36,270 bases of DNA, taken from the NCBI GenBank assembly GCA_944326515.1, contig CALVEI010000017.1:1-36270 (forward strand), written 5' to 3'. The position numbers and the translations under genes are program-made. Shown here one piece after another: positions 24,937 through 32,677 of this stretch; position 1 is the stretch's first letter; the number at the start of each line of letters is the position of its first letter. Under the pieces are notes generated by a model. The model was not told the origin of the DNA. It did no database searches and worked only from the letters and a program-made list of their open reading frames with translations. The stretch comes from Candidatus Gastranaerophilales bacterium. Its GTDB lineage: Bacteria; Cyanobacteriota; Vampirovibrionia; Gastranaerophilales; Gastranaerophilaceae.

Positions 24937-25591
24937 TGCACAAACATATACACTCTCAAAATTGCAAATGTATGACGAATGCCCTCAAAAGTACAAGTTA
25001 TGCTACATAGATAAAGTACATATTGCAGAGCTAAACACTCAAACACAAACAGGTAATAACCTGCATAATATAATAAATTATTACCTCAAAGGAATGGATG
25101 TAACAAAGCTTATCGAAGCACTTCCACCAAGCGATAAAGCTCTGTGGCACAATTTTAAAACTAACGAGATAAAAAACTACAAAATAGTTGAAAGTGAATA
25201 CGCCTTCAACTTAAAGATTGATGAGCATTGGCTAACGGGAAGAATCGATGCCCTTTTTGAATTTGACGGAAACTATATAATTTTAGACTGGAAAACAGGC
25301 TCAAGCTTTACCCCCGAAAATGTGAAATTTCAAACCAAGTTCTATCTTGTATGCTTGTATGAAATATTAAAACTTAAAAAGCTTATCAACACCCCAGAAG
25401 AACTTTCAATGCAATATCTAAACCTTGCAACTAACAGTAAAATAAAAATACCTTTTGATAGTGATTTATACATAAACTACAAAAAAGAAATTTTAGAAAT
25501 AATAAGAAAAATCAACAAAAGTACAACATACTTTTGCAACAAAAAAGACACATGCAAATATTGCAAATACTATAGGGCCTGTCCGTTTTAA
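24923..25591 (+). CDS. PD-(D/E)XK nuclease with Fe-S cysteine motif (AddB/Cas4-like)
   Basis: A 222-residue nuclease of the PDDEXK_1 superfamily. The N-terminus LSKLQMYDECPQKYKL is the RecB-nuclease start motif. The metal and catalytic residues are H48, D109 in GRIDALFEFDGN, D122 and K124 in IILDWKTG, and the QxxxY motif is Q137-Y141. Four cysteines C20 and C212-x2-C215-x5-C221 match the spacing of the iron-sulfur staple of AddB (and of Cas4). The ATG at 24923 has AGGAG upstream and overlaps the helicase gene by 14 bp, so the two are made together. A Cas4 role is unlikely because there is no CRISPR array or cas gene. It lacks its own helicase domain, so it is much shorter than AddB. Confidence 0.85.
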   Translation: MQTNNAQTYTLSKLQMYDECPQKYKLCYIDKVHIAELNTQTQTGNNLHNIINYYLKGMDVTKLIEALPPSDKALWHNFKTNEIKNYKIVESEYAFNLKIDEHWLTGRIDALFEFDGNYIILDWKTGSSFTPENVKFQTKFYLVCLYEILKLKKLINTPEELSMQYLNLATNSKIKIPFDSDLYINYKKEILEIIRKINKSTTYFCNKKDTCKYCKYYRACPF

Positions 25592-25630
25592 TAAAAGGCA
25601 ATTTTTACGCTTTATACGTTTTATGCAATT

Positions 25631-26278
25631 ATGCAAACTTTGTCTAATATATCTTTTAAATCAAGAAACAGCCTCGTAAAAGACGCAGGATTGGTGTGTA
25701 GAAAAGTAAGAACAGCATTCCCTTACGTTTCCCACGCAAAAGCTGCTCACGAAGCAAGCCCTGAAATATTAAAAAATAAAGATATAGTAAACTTTATCCT
25801 CAAAAGAGAAAAAACACTAAAAGAATACAGAGAAGACCAAAGACATATCCAAAAACCTTTCAACCGCTACAAAGAAATACTATACTGCGCAATAAAAGAA
25901 AAACTTGCTGCCTGCTATGACCTTTCTGTACTGACAGAACTTGTTTTACGTCTCAACGGAATCAAAAACTGTACAAAAGTGTCTCTAACTAATGCAGAAG
26001 GAAAACTTCTTAACCATAGTGCAGTAATTGTAAAAACTAGCAACAACCCTAAAAAAAATATAATCATTGACCCTTGGTTGCAAGACTGCGGATTGGAATC
26101 AGAAATGCTCACAAAATACAAAAGTATTTATGCGAAATATTTCAGAAAATTGTCCCCAAATGACAAAATAGAGCTGATACTTCGCCCGCAAGAAAAGCTA
26201 TCACAAGAAGAAATTAATTATTTTAAAGAAAAATATCCAGAACTAATAATAAACAAAGCTCTTTTCACAAAAGCATAA
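25631..26278 (+). CDS. Candidate transglutaminase-like Cys-His-Asp protein
   Basis: A 215-residue protein that I cannot place in a named family. The spacing of C95 (KLAACYDLSVLTELVLRLNG), H129 (GKLLNHSAVIVK) and D147 (NIIIDPWLQDCG) is that of the Cys-His-Asp triad of transglutaminase/papain-like folds, with a hydrophobic helix after Cys and a beta strand before Asp. There is no signal peptide; NISFKSRNS near the start is a phrase seen in several short proteins of this lineage. No clear ribosome site precedes the ATG at 25631, and it starts 39 nt after the nuclease gene, so it may be translated by read-through coupling. A role with the helicase-nuclease pair is possible but unproven. Confidence 0.5.
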   Translation: MQTLSNISFKSRNSLVKDAGLVCRKVRTAFPYVSHAKAAHEASPEILKNKDIVNFILKREKTLKEYREDQRHIQKPFNRYKEILYCAIKEKLAACYDLSVLTELVLRLNGIKNCTKVSLTNAEGKLLNHSAVIVKTSNNPKKNIIIDPWLQDCGLESEMLTKYKSIYAKYFRKLSPNDKIELILRPQEKLSQEEINYFKEKYPELIINKALFTKA

Positions 26279-26282
26279 TCAC

Positions 26283-26317
26283 AAAAAAAAGGATCTGTAC
26301 CCTTGTATCAGATCCTT
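26283..26317 (-). terminator. Terminator of the DprA-like gene
   Basis: A 9-bp stem AAGGATCTG (26289-26297) / CAGATCCTT (26309-26317). Read on the minus strand it is followed by a run of T (complement of 26283-26290). It lies 23 nt after the DprA-like gene stop. Confidence 0.85.
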
Positions 26318-26340
26318 AAATCTAATTTCTACTTTATATT

Positions 26341-26910
26341 CTAATCCAAGTAGAATGCAGTAATAACTTTGTGAGATTCTTCCGCATACTCAATAGCTTT
26401 GTGCAAAGTATTTGAAGTATGTGACAAGAAACATATCAACTGCTGACAGTCATCGATAATCTCTCTGTTACAAATGCGGCTGGCATCTGCAAGAGTCATC
26501 ATAGCTCTGTCAGAGTGTTCAATAATGTTAGGAACACCAATCAACTGATCTTGTACGTCAGAAGGTTGCTGACCAATAGTCTGAGGTAAAATAACTTTCA
26601 ATTTATCAGGGTTAGACTTCATTGCCCCTCTGATAGTTGCAGCGTTAGTACCTGAAGAACCACCTGACGTAATGATTGTATTACCTTGAGCAACCAGTGC
26701 ATAAGATAACGTTTCAATAATTTGTTGGTGAGTAATCGGCAAATTACGACTGCCGATAATAGCAATTCTCTTAGCAGACTGTTGTATCGTAGCAAGCTCC
26801 ATAGCAAGCTGATCTACAGTGTTTGCTTCATCCTCAGGAACCTTATCAAGGTCATCTGTAGGAACCATAATCGTAGGTTGTTCTTGTTTTTCTTGGTTTT
26901 CGTCTGACAT
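26341..26910 (-). CDS. DprA/SLOG-type Rossmann protein
   Basis: A 189-residue protein. After an acidic N-terminus of about 45 residues it has the Rossmann nucleotide or DNA site of DprA/SLOG proteins: RIAIIGSRNLPITHQQII (48-65), NTIITSGGSSGTNAATIRGA (77-96), KVILPQTIGQQPSDVQ and CQQLICFLSHTSNTL. It is about half the size of full DprA and lacks the winged helix. Cyanobacteria carry similar short proteins annotated as DNA recombination mediator A. Full DprA loads RecA during DNA uptake, but for a short relative nucleotide-ligand sensing is also possible. It is transcribed alone and divergent from pcrA. ATG at 26908-26910. Confidence 0.7.
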   Translation of the reverse strand: MSDENQEKQEQPTIMVPTDDLDKVPEDEANTVDQLAMELATIQQSAKRIAIIGSRNLPITHQQIIETLSYALVAQGNTIITSGGSSGTNAATIRGAMKSNPDKLKVILPQTIGQQPSDVQDQLIGVPNIIEHSDRAMMTLADASRICNREIIDDCQQLICFLSHTSNTLHKAIEYAEESHKVITAFYLD

Positions 26911-27036
26911 AGTCGTTTCCTAAATATAATATTTTACTAAAAAATTTTTTTTGATTATCATAATAATATCATAAATTATGAAAATTAAAAGTGTTTTCAT
27001 AAAAACAGGCTGAAACACAAACAAGTCGGGGGAGCA

Positions 27037-29574
27037 TTGGAAGAATTACTTAAAAGTCTTAATGACGAACAAAGGGCAGCTGTTGTAGAAAAAGAAGGTG
27101 CATTGCTTGTACTGGCAGGTGCAGGTAGCGGCAAAACCAAAGTGTTAACTACACGTATAGTTAACCTTGTAAAATCAGGTGTAAACCCATATAAAATCCT
27201 CGCCGTTACATTTACAAACAAAGCGGCAAAAGAAATGCGCGAACGTCTTTCTAAAATGATAGGCGAAGATGTCGTAAAAAAAATGTGGGTAGGTACTTTC
27301 CACAACATCTGCGGCAGAATACTCCGTTTTGATATAGAAAACTACAAAAGCCCCGACGGAAGAAAATGGGATAACAACTACGTTATCTATGATGAAACAG
27401 ATACTAATACCATCATAAAAAATGCAATAAAAAAATTAAATATTGATGAAAAAACCTTTGCACCAAAACTTGTTAAAGCAGCGATAAGCAACGCTAAAAG
27501 CAAAATGCAAGACGCTTATACATTTGCAACAAGAGCAAGAGATTACAGAAGCCAAAAAATCTCAGAAATATACTACGAGTACGAAAAACAACTTCTTGCA
27601 AACAACGCCATAGACTTTGATGATATGCTTCTTTTAACAGTGAACCTGCTTTCAACAAACGAAGAAGTAAGAAACAAATACCACGAAAGATTTTCACACA
27701 TATTGGTTGATGAGTTTCAAGATACAAACATAAGCCAATATATGCTAATAAGACACCTATACTCTAACGGAAAAACAGACGAAGAGCTTAAAGGCAGAAG
27801 CTTATGTGTTGTAGGTGATGTTGACCAATCTATTTACAGTTGGCGTGGTGCGGATTACAAAATCATTTTGAACTTCCAAACTGATTACAAAAATGCAAAA
27901 CTGATAAAACTTGAAAAAAACTATCGTTCAGTTGGTACAATTTTAGATGCAGCAAACGCAATTATTGTAAACAACACTGAACGTGTAAGCAAAAACTTGT
28001 ATTCGACAAAAGGTCAAGGCGAAAAAATTGATATTTATGAAGCTCAAGACGAATCCGGAGAAGCTTACTACATAGCTAACCGTATAAAACAATACGCAAG
28101 AAATCTCAATGACTATGCTGTTTTATACAGAACGAACTCTCAATCACGTGCAATAGAAGAAGCCTTAATATCACAAGGAATTTCTTACAGAATGGTAGGA
28201 GGCCTGAAATTCTACGACCGTAAAGAAATTAAAGACCTTATCGCATACTTAAAGCTTATCTACAACAGACACGATTCACAAAGTTTAAAAAGAATAATTA
28301 ACGTCCCCAAACGTTCAATAGGGGATACAACAGTTAAAAAATTGCAAGAAATAGCCTCTCAGATGGATTACTCCGTGTATGAAGTAATCGAAAACATCGA
28401 AGAATACGATGATTTTTCTGCGGGAGTTAAAGCAAAACTCAAAAATTTTGTCGAGCTTATAGACAAACTCGATAAAAACAGAACATCGTTGTCATTGCCT
28501 GAGTTTATTGCATTTATAATTGAAGAAACAGGCTATCTTGCAGAACTGAAACAGGAAGACACCGAAGAATCACAATCTCGTATAGAAAACCTTCAAGAGC
28601 TTGTAAATGTTGCTCGAGACTTTTCTGCAGAGGATGAGACAAATATTCTCGGTGAATTCCTTGCTCAGGTTGCATTGGTCAGTGACCTTGACGAAACACC
28701 TGATGCAGACAATGCTGTTACTTTAATGACACTACACGCAGCTAAGGGGCTTGAGTTCGAAACCGTATTCCTTGCAGGTTTGGAAGAAGGTATTTTCCCT
28801 CACAGCCGTTCTTTAAACAACAACACAGAGATGGAAGAAGAAAGACGTCTTATGTATGTTGGAGTAACACGTACAAAACAAAAATTGTACATCACTTACG
28901 CTAAAAGACGCCAAATGTGGGGAGAAACAAGATACTATACCCCAAGCAGATTTTTAGAAGAAATTCCATACAACCTGACAAACAGAAATACATCAGAAGA
29001 AAACAGCTACAGCTCAGGTAGAAGCAGCACATTCAGCCAAGCTGTCAACAAAATTAAATCACAAGCAAAAACAAACAGCTCTGGTTATGTGGAAAAAACA
29101 ACAAGCTTTGGCAAAGGTTTTATCGCACCTTCTGCCGGTCTTACAAACACACAAAGAATAAGCAAGGTTGTAAAGAAAAAACCTGTCTATAACGGAGAAA
29201 ACAACTATAGTCAAACAGCATATAAAGCACCTCAACAACCTAAGCCAAACAACTTTGTAAAAAGAGAAGCGTTTGTTGTTAAAAATGCTCAAAACCAAGC
29301 AAAAGACGAAGAAAGAATTAAAAAAATTCTTGAAGACAACCCTATAAAACGAATGCTTGAAGAAAAGAAAGCTAAAGAAGCTGCACTACAAGCAGCACAA
29401 GAAGAATCTTCATCAGGTTTCAAACAAGGTGACAGAGTCTTTCACGAAAAATTCGGTATAGGTCACATTGATGAAATAAAACAAATAGGTTCATCATCAA
29501 TGTATGTAATAGATTTTGGAAAGCAAGGCAAAAAAGCAGTAGATGCTCTTTATGCAAATTTAAAGAAATTCTAA
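27037..29574 (+). CDS. pcrA: ATP-dependent DNA helicase PcrA/UvrD
   Basis: An 845-residue superfamily 1 helicase. It starts LLKSLNDEQRAAV (Q motif) with motif I LAGAGSGKT (K33), motif Ia TFTNKAAKEMRER, motif II VDEFQDTN, motif III VGDVDQSIYSWRGAD, motif IV NYRS, motif V TLHAAKGLEFETVF and motif VI YVGVTRTKQKL. The end, from about residue 790, has GDRVFHEKFGIGHIDEI ... VDALYANLKKF, the Tudor-like tail of PcrA that contacts RNA polymerase. Before it is a long Gln/Asn/Lys linker. It unwinds DNA in repair and removes stalled polymerase. The TTG start at 27037 has a strong GGGGGAG site (27028-27034). It is followed by a terminator. Confidence 0.97.
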   Translation: MEELLKSLNDEQRAAVVEKEGALLVLAGAGSGKTKVLTTRIVNLVKSGVNPYKILAVTFTNKAAKEMRERLSKMIGEDVVKKMWVGTFHNICGRILRFDIENYKSPDGRKWDNNYVIYDETDTNTIIKNAIKKLNIDEKTFAPKLVKAAISNAKSKMQDAYTFATRARDYRSQKISEIYYEYEKQLLANNAIDFDDMLLLTVNLLSTNEEVRNKYHERFSHILVDEFQDTNISQYMLIRHLYSNGKTDEELKGRSLCVVGDVDQSIYSWRGADYKIILNFQTDYKNAKLIKLEKNYRSVGTILDAANAIIVNNTERVSKNLYSTKGQGEKIDIYEAQDESGEAYYIANRIKQYARNLNDYAVLYRTNSQSRAIEEALISQGISYRMVGGLKFYDRKEIKDLIAYLKLIYNRHDSQSLKRIINVPKRSIGDTTVKKLQEIASQMDYSVYEVIENIEEYDDFSAGVKAKLKNFVELIDKLDKNRTSLSLPEFIAFIIEETGYLAELKQEDTEESQSRIENLQELVNVARDFSAEDETNILGEFLAQVALVSDLDETPDADNAVTLMTLHAAKGLEFETVFLAGLEEGIFPHSRSLNNNTEMEEERRLMYVGVTRTKQKLYITYAKRRQMWGETRYYTPSRFLEEIPYNLTNRNTSEENSYSSGRSSTFSQAVNKIKSQAKTNSSGYVEKTTSFGKGFIAPSAGLTNTQRISKVVKKKPVYNGENNYSQTAYKAPQQPKPNNFVKREAFVVKNAQNQAKDEERIKKILEDNPIKRMLEEKKAKEAALQAAQEESSSGFKQGDRVFHEKFGIGHIDEIKQIGSSSMYVIDFGKQGKKAVDALYANLKKF

Positions 29575-29581
29575 ACATACA

Positions 29582-29609
29582 AAAAAAGCTCCCTGATAGG
29601 AGCTTTTTT
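29582..29609 (+). terminator. Bidirectional terminator between pcrA and the NUDIX gene
   Basis: An 11-bp perfect stem AAAAAAGCTCC / GGAGCTTTTTT with loop CTGATA. A- and T-runs flank both sides, so it can end the pcrA transcript and that of the convergent NUDIX gene. Confidence 0.9.
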
Positions 29610-29624
29610 ATAAACCTTTTATCA

Positions 29625-30305
29625 CTATGAAAAGAAATGACCTCTTTTAGAATCAAGTGTAATTTTATCAAAAGAGTACAATCTTGCCGGTCTTTTAGAA
29701 CCTGCTTTTGTAAATTCATCAAGTTCTTTTAAAATGGCTTGAGACAAGAATTTTTTTCTAAAATTACGTTTATCAAGTTTTTTCATCAAAATCATTTCAT
29801 AAGCTTTTTGCAACTCTGTTAAAGTGAATTTTTGAGGCAAAAGCTGGAACGCTATAGGACAAAATTCAAGACGTTCTCTTGTTCTTTTTAAAGAATACTC
29901 AATAATTTCTTTGTGGTCGAAAGCCAAAGCCGGCAAGCTGTTAACAGGATGCCATTTAACTTCTGTAATTTCAGTATTTTCTTCAAATGAAAGAACAATG
30001 TCATCAGAACGAATCAACGCAAAATAAGCACAAGTGATAACACGTGCAGCAGGGTGGCGCAACGGATCACCAAATGTATACAACTGTTCAAGATAAATGT
30101 TTTGAACGTTTGTCTTTTCTTTCAAAATACGTAAAGCCGCATCATCAAGAGTTTCAGAGATACGAACATAACCACCAGGCAATGCCCACTTACCTTTGAA
30201 CGGTTCGTTAGCACGTTTAACCAACAATACTTTAAGTTTGTTATCTTTAATAGTTAAAATAACTACGTCAGTCGTGACCTCATGCGTTTTTGTTTCTTTG
30301 AACAT
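29625..30305 (-). CDS. NUDIX-domain regulator with degenerate Nudix box (NrtR-like)
   Basis: A 226-residue protein: an N-terminal NUDIX domain (about 10-145) and a C-terminal winged helix (about 150-215, FTLTELQKAYEMILMKKLDK then KKFLSQAI). This is the layout of NrtR-type repressors that read ADP-ribose or NAD-related ligands. The Nudix box GGYVRISETLDDAALRILKE (44-63, followed by K64, T65, N66) keeps G45, E51, R59 and E63, but the canonical E after R is I60, the final E is K64 and G is N66. Hydrolysis is therefore unlikely and ligand sensing likely. GAGGA lies before the ATG at 30303-30305. No NAD gene is nearby, so the regulon is unknown. Confidence 0.8.
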   Translation of the reverse strand: MFKETKTHEVTTDVVILTIKDNKLKVLLVKRANEPFKGKWALPGGYVRISETLDDAALRILKEKTNVQNIYLEQLYTFGDPLRHPAARVITCAYFALIRSDDIVLSFEENTEITEVKWHPVNSLPALAFDHKEIIEYSLKRTRERLEFCPIAFQLLPQKFTLTELQKAYEMILMKKLDKRNFRKKFLSQAILKELDEFTKAGSKRPARLYSFDKITLDSKRGHFFS

Positions 30306-30342
30306 AAATCCTCGGCTTGTTTATAACTTATTTATATTTTAA

Positions 30343-30390
30343 AATAAAAAAAAGCATTTTGTAAGTTTTTGATAAATCTTTACAAAATGC
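30343..30390 (-). terminator. Terminator of the lytic transglycosylase gene
   Basis: An 11-bp perfect stem GCATTTTGTAA (30354-30364) / TTACAAAATGC (30380-30390), followed on the minus strand by a T-run (complement of 30346-30353). It lies 25 nt after the transglycosylase stop. Confidence 0.9.
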
Positions 30391-30414
30391 ATTTTTAATC
30401 TTTGCATCTATTTA

Positions 30415-31014
30415 CTAAATAGCACCTGATAATGTAACTATTGGAAGGCTGTCTAAAGAATTATTTCTCAAAACGTTTGCTTCTTTATCAATAGACAACG
30501 GACCGCGAATCATACCTGTTTGTCTGTATTTTAAAATAGCTGGATCAGGGTTTACCTTCTGAGCATTATACTCAGACATGATACCTCTGACAAAACGTTT
30601 TGTTTCAGCAAAAGGAGGAACTCCTTTGTACTTGCTGACATTACCAGGGCCGGCATTATATGCAGCCAAGGCTAATTCCATAGAGCCAAATTTTTGATAC
30701 ATCATCTTGTAGTACATCAAACCGCCACGAATGTTATCACTAAGCTGATATGGGTTATACCCTAATCTTCTGGCAGTTGAGGGCATTAACTGAAATACCC
30801 CTACGGCTCCGTACGAACTTCTTTTTTCGTGTACAAAACCCGATTCCATTTTTGCAATGCTTAATCCGATAGCAGGATCTACGCCCATTTCCAAAGAATG
30901 TTTTACAATGTAATCTTTGACTGTGGACTTAGAAGTTGCTGCTTGTGATTGTTGTGGATTCGCTAAAATGCAAAAAATGAGTAGTAAGGTTAGTGTTAGT
31001 AACTTTCTAATCAA
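30415..31014 (-). CDS. Lytic transglycosylase (SLT domain), exported
   Basis: A 199-residue protein with a signal peptide (MIRKLLTLTLLLIFCILANP). The SLT domain covers about 30-160: GLSIAKMESGF carries the catalytic E57, then YGAVGVFQLMPSTARRLGY and LALAAYNAGPGNVSKY, the diagnostic motifs of family 1 transglycosylases. It cleaves the glycan strands of peptidoglycan in the periplasm. The gene is alone, ends at a strong terminator, and begins after an approximately 180-nt leader that resembles a c-di-AMP riboswitch. ATG at 31012-31014. Confidence 0.93.
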   Translation of the reverse strand: MIRKLLTLTLLLIFCILANPQQSQAATSKSTVKDYIVKHSLEMGVDPAIGLSIAKMESGFVHEKRSSYGAVGVFQLMPSTARRLGYNPYQLSDNIRGGLMYYKMMYQKFGSMELALAAYNAGPGNVSKYKGVPPFAETKRFVRGIMSEYNAQKVNPDPAILKYRQTGMIRGPLSIDKEANVLRNNSLDSLPIVTLSGAI

Positions 31015-31039
31015 ATGTTAATCCTCTGTTTTGTAAATC

Positions 31040-31196
31040 GAAGCGGGGAAAAAGCTTCTGCTTTGGCTCTAAATTTCGGCTAAGTTTCTGTGGAATCTTC
31101 TTCCACCCCCTCTCCGAAATCCAACGGGAGCCCCCCGGAAACTAATTTTTTACTCTGATTGCTTTGACATTCACATCTGATTAAAAAACCAGCTTC
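31040..31196 (-). promoter_or_regulatory. Candidate ydaO-type cyclic di-AMP riboswitch before the transglycosylase
   Basis: On the minus strand the leader has GAAGC near its 5' end (31192-31196) able to pair with GCTTC near its 3' end (31040-31044). Between them lie a GGGGGGCTCCC element, AGGGGGTGGAAG with a hairpin GTGGAA-GAAGA-TTCCAC, and then CCGAAATTTAGAGCCAAAGC. The order and these phrases resemble the ydaO consensus (GGGGTGAATC, then CCGAA...CAGCTAACC). Known ydaO switches often control peptidoglycan hydrolases, which fits the gene behind it. I have not run a covariance model, so the class is a reasoned guess. Confidence 0.55.
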
Positions 31197-31202
31197 TTGT
31201 AC

Positions 31203-31230
31203 ATAATACTTCATAAAGACAAAAAGTCAA
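31203..31230 (-). promoter_or_regulatory. Promoter for the transglycosylase leader
   Basis: On the minus strand TTGACT (complement of 31225-31230), 16-nt spacer, TATTAT (complement of 31203-31208). Transcription would begin near 31196, at the first paired bases of the candidate riboswitch. Confidence 0.65.
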
Positions 31231-31368
31231 GTCCTGTGCTCTTTTACCACCTGTATCACCATTTATTGGCGGTTTTCAGAACATTTTTATTCTCAATCAA
31301 ACTATAAGTTTTTTTAATTAGATGACGGAATATTCGTTTGTGATAATATAGAGTAAAGGGAGATTTGA
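31231..31368. other. Intergenic region between the divergent transglycosylase and exonuclease genes
   Basis: No gene is seen here. TAATAT (31344-31349) with TG upstream may be an extended -10 for the exonuclease gene, which has GGGAG just before its ATG at 31369. Confidence 0.3.
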
Positions 31369-32301
31369 ATGCCAAGAAAAAAATGTATTGAAATTGTTCT
31401 GGATGTTGAAACAACAGGACTCGATTATAAAAAAGAGAGAATTATAGAATTTGCAGCAGTAAGACTCGAAAACGGAGTTATAAAAGACAGCTATGAAACT
31501 CTGATTAATCCGCAACAGCATATAAGAAAATCAAGTATGGCTGTACACGGCATAACAGAAGAAATGGTTGCAGACCAACCTACTGAAGAAGAAGTTATGC
31601 CCAAGATTTTGGAGTTTATCGGAGAATATCCGATTGTTGCTCATAACGCTATCTTTGACTACAACTTCATTAACGAAGCATCTAAAAGACTTTACGGCAA
31701 ACCTATAGAAAATCAACGCATAGACTCTCAATTCTTATTTAAAGAAGTCTATCCGGAGTTTGAATCGCATGGACTTGAAAATCTTATGAACAAATTCGGT
31801 GTAGAATTTGACACAAGACATAGAGCAATGGCAGATACGGTAGGTTTGGCTCAAGCATATCCAAAACTTAAAAAGTTATACGAAAAGAAATATGACTGGC
31901 AAATGAAACAAATAGATAACATTGAATATCTGTTTGAAAGATACTTGCGCATACAACAGGCGGTACAAACTATGCAGTCAGAACTACAAGACTTAAAATC
32001 AATATTCAAACTCTATTTTGACGAAGGTGGCAAGCCTGTAACTTCTATGACTGGAGAAACTCTTGTTTATCAATCAAAACAGTCTTATTCTTATGATTTT
32101 GTTCAAATCAAAGATATTTTAGATGATATAGGCGCACTTCCAAAAGCGGTAAAACTTAATAACGGATTTGTAGACAGACTAGTTAACGGTCATAGCCTTG
32201 ATGAAGAGACAAGAGAAAAAATCAAAGCTGCACGCTACGATTTTTCAGAGACAAGAAACATTCAAATACTAAAATCAGATAAACACAATTGTGAAAAATA
32301 A
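31369..32301 (+). CDS. DEDDh 3'-5' exonuclease (DnaQ/PolC epsilon-like)
   Basis: A 310-residue protein. The exonuclease domain (residues about 6-175) has all five DEDDh residues: D12 and E14 in LDVETTGLD, D97 in HNAIFDYNF, H151 and D156 in HRAMADT. It removes nucleotides from 3' ends in proofreading or repair. The remaining 135 residues, with a coiled coil near 188-215 (YLRIQQAVQTMQSELQDL), do not match the polymerase or GIY-YIG partners of longer relatives, and I do not recognise them. The ATG at 31369 has GGGAG. It is alone and ends at a terminator. Confidence 0.88.
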   Translation: MPRKKCIEIVLDVETTGLDYKKERIIEFAAVRLENGVIKDSYETLINPQQHIRKSSMAVHGITEEMVADQPTEEEVMPKILEFIGEYPIVAHNAIFDYNFINEASKRLYGKPIENQRIDSQFLFKEVYPEFESHGLENLMNKFGVEFDTRHRAMADTVGLAQAYPKLKKLYEKKYDWQMKQIDNIEYLFERYLRIQQAVQTMQSELQDLKSIFKLYFDEGGKPVTSMTGETLVYQSKQSYSYDFVQIKDILDDIGALPKAVKLNNGFVDRLVNGHSLDEETREKIKAARYDFSETRNIQILKSDKHNCEK

Positions 32302-32305
32302 AAAG

Positions 32306-32328
32306 ACCTGAACTCTCGTTCAGGTTTT
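32306..32328 (+). terminator. Intrinsic terminator of the exonuclease gene
   Basis: An 8-bp stem ACCTGAAC / GTTCAGGT with loop TCTC followed by TTTT, five nt after the stop codon. Confidence 0.85.
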
Positions 32329-32379
32329 ATATTAAAATTGTCTAGTTTTGCCGTATCAGTTTCTTTTATGAAAATTTTA

Positions 32380-32568
32380 TTATGCGATGAAGTTAGTACC
32401 GAATCTTGTTGCACCTAAGAATACGCATTCTTCTAACATAGAATCGAGGCTTCTGTAGATTTTTTTAGCAGGAGCTTTTTCAGCTTCTTCAATACCGTGT
32501 CTTGTTTCGTTATATTGTGCTGCGATTGCTAATGTATAGTTTGCGAATGGATTAGTTGCGTTAATCAT
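32380..32568 (-). CDS. Small protein of 62 residues, function unknown
   Basis: An isolated 62-residue frame starting MINATNPFANYTLAIAAQYN. The codons are the choices of highly expressed genes (GGT, ATC, TAC, AAC, TTC), unlike a random frame. AGAGG lies 11 nt or so before the ATG at 32566-32568. A very A+T-rich upstream region with the palindrome AGTATATACT (32639-32648) precedes it. The protein is mixed alpha and polar, with no signal peptide or metal motif (only one Cys). It belongs to no family I know. It is likely a lineage-specific, abundant small protein. Confidence 0.6.
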   Translation of the reverse strand: MINATNPFANYTLAIAAQYNETRHGIEEAEKAPAKKIYRSLDSMLEECVFLGATRFGTNFIA

Positions 32569-32677
32569 TTATCTCTGACCTCTGTTTATTTAACTCACAT
32601 ATATATAAAAACAAAAAGTATATAAAAATTGCCAAATTAGTATATACTATTCTTAATAAATCTTAACATTTTAGTAA

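Noticed and set aside
24923-25591. Cas4
   Set aside because: The cysteine spacing also fits Cas4, but the gene overlaps a helicase gene and no CRISPR components are found.
26340-26910. Full-length DprA
   Set aside because: Only the Rossmann core of about 140 residues is present, so it is called DprA/SLOG-like.
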